A stretch of DNA of 37,739 nucleotides, from contig JAEUJY010000091.1 in the NCBI GenBank assembly GCA_016794525.1, positions 1 through 37,739 of the forward strand, in the 5' to 3' direction. The number at the start of each line of letters is the position of its first letter. Positions within the stretch are counted from its first letter, which is position 1. Below the pieces are notes generated by a model. It saw only the letters and a program-made list of their open reading frames with translations, did no database searches and was not told the origin of the DNA. Shown here piece by piece: positions 37,574-37,739 of the stretch. This DNA is from Myxococcales bacterium. GTDB taxonomy: Bacteria > Myxococcota_A > Polyangia > Haliangiales > Haliangiaceae. The position numbers and the translations under genes are program-made.

Positions 37574-37739
37574 TCAGTCGAAGCGGTGGAAGCCGTCGTC
37601 GCCCGCGGGATCCGCGGCGCGCGGCTTGCGCTTGCGCAGCTCGAAGCCCAGCGTGCGATCGCGATCGCGCGCGACGTCCTGGCGCACGGTGGCGTAGCCC
37701 GAGCGGCGGAGCTCGACGTGCACGGCCGGCCCGGGCGGC
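37574..37739 (-). CDS. C-terminus of a probable PEGA-domain protein (5' part beyond window)
   Basis: About 54 codons are visible, ending at TGA 37576-37574. The sequence PAVHVELRRSGYATVRQDVA followed by RDRDRTLGFELRKRKPRAAD matches the end of a PEGA domain: a strand, GY turn, a charged strand and a final hydrophobic strand. PEGA domains often end Ser/Thr kinases and surface proteins in this phylum. The tail is Asp/Gly-rich (GDDGFHRFD). Confidence 0.55.
   Translation of the reverse strand, partial: PPGPAVHVELRRSGYATVRQDVARDRDRTLGFELRKRKPRAADPAGDDGFHRFD

Overview
The window reads as a very GC-rich chromosome of a Myxococcota-type bacterium. The clues are a eukaryote-like Ser/Thr kinase fused to Asp/Pro/Ala-rich linkers, an FHA-GAF-sigma54 activator, many lipoproteins, a surface protein with a MYXO-CTERM-like tail, and a very large multihaem c-type cytochrome. 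A Haliangium/Kofleriaceae-like member is my guess from the DA-repeat linkers and base composition; no 16S or marker phylogeny is available here.

Host region, left (1-21450). A truncated protein kinase runs off the left edge. It is followed by a coiled-coil membrane protein, a small membrane protein, and the ribosome-assembly GTPase pair era-der (ATGA overlap). Next come a kelch-like lipoprotein, a tandem pair of structured intergenic repeats (7311-7545), and a two-lipoprotein operon (GTGA overlap). A signalling cluster follows on the minus strand: Ser/Thr kinase with a C-terminal sensor-like region, a TPR/membrane protein and an FHA-GAF-sigma54 activator. Then come a MYXO-CTERM-like surface protein, a 1179-aa lipoprotein cytochrome with 33 candidate haem-attachment motifs built on a 175-residue tandem repeat, a UbiB/ABC1 kinase and an exported beta-rich protein. 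tRNA-Val(GAC) closes this region.

Integrated element (about 21479-36263). A perfect 45-bp direct repeat, formed by the 3' half of tRNA-Val, marks both ends of a 14.7-kb insert. All 19 genes in it lie on the minus strand, most joined by 1- or 4-base stop/start overlaps. They include a tyrosine integrase next to the tRNA, a cro-like HTH protein beside a 17-bp palindromic operator, a compact ATP-dependent DNA ligase, a Cys-rich lipoprotein, and a tandem pair of beta-rich paralogues. A LexA-like winged-helix protein without peptidase, a 1472-aa tail/virion-like protein, a DnaD-like replication protein with origin-like repeats inside its gene, and an excisionase-like protein complete the recognisable set. 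I found no terminase, portal, recognisable capsid, packaging ATPase or lysis gene, so this looks like a satellite-like or streamlined integrative element, or an unusual prophage remnant, and it is the most interesting part of the window.

Host region, right (36264-37739). A YcaQ-family DNA glycosylase and the C-terminal end of a probable PEGA-domain protein complete the window.
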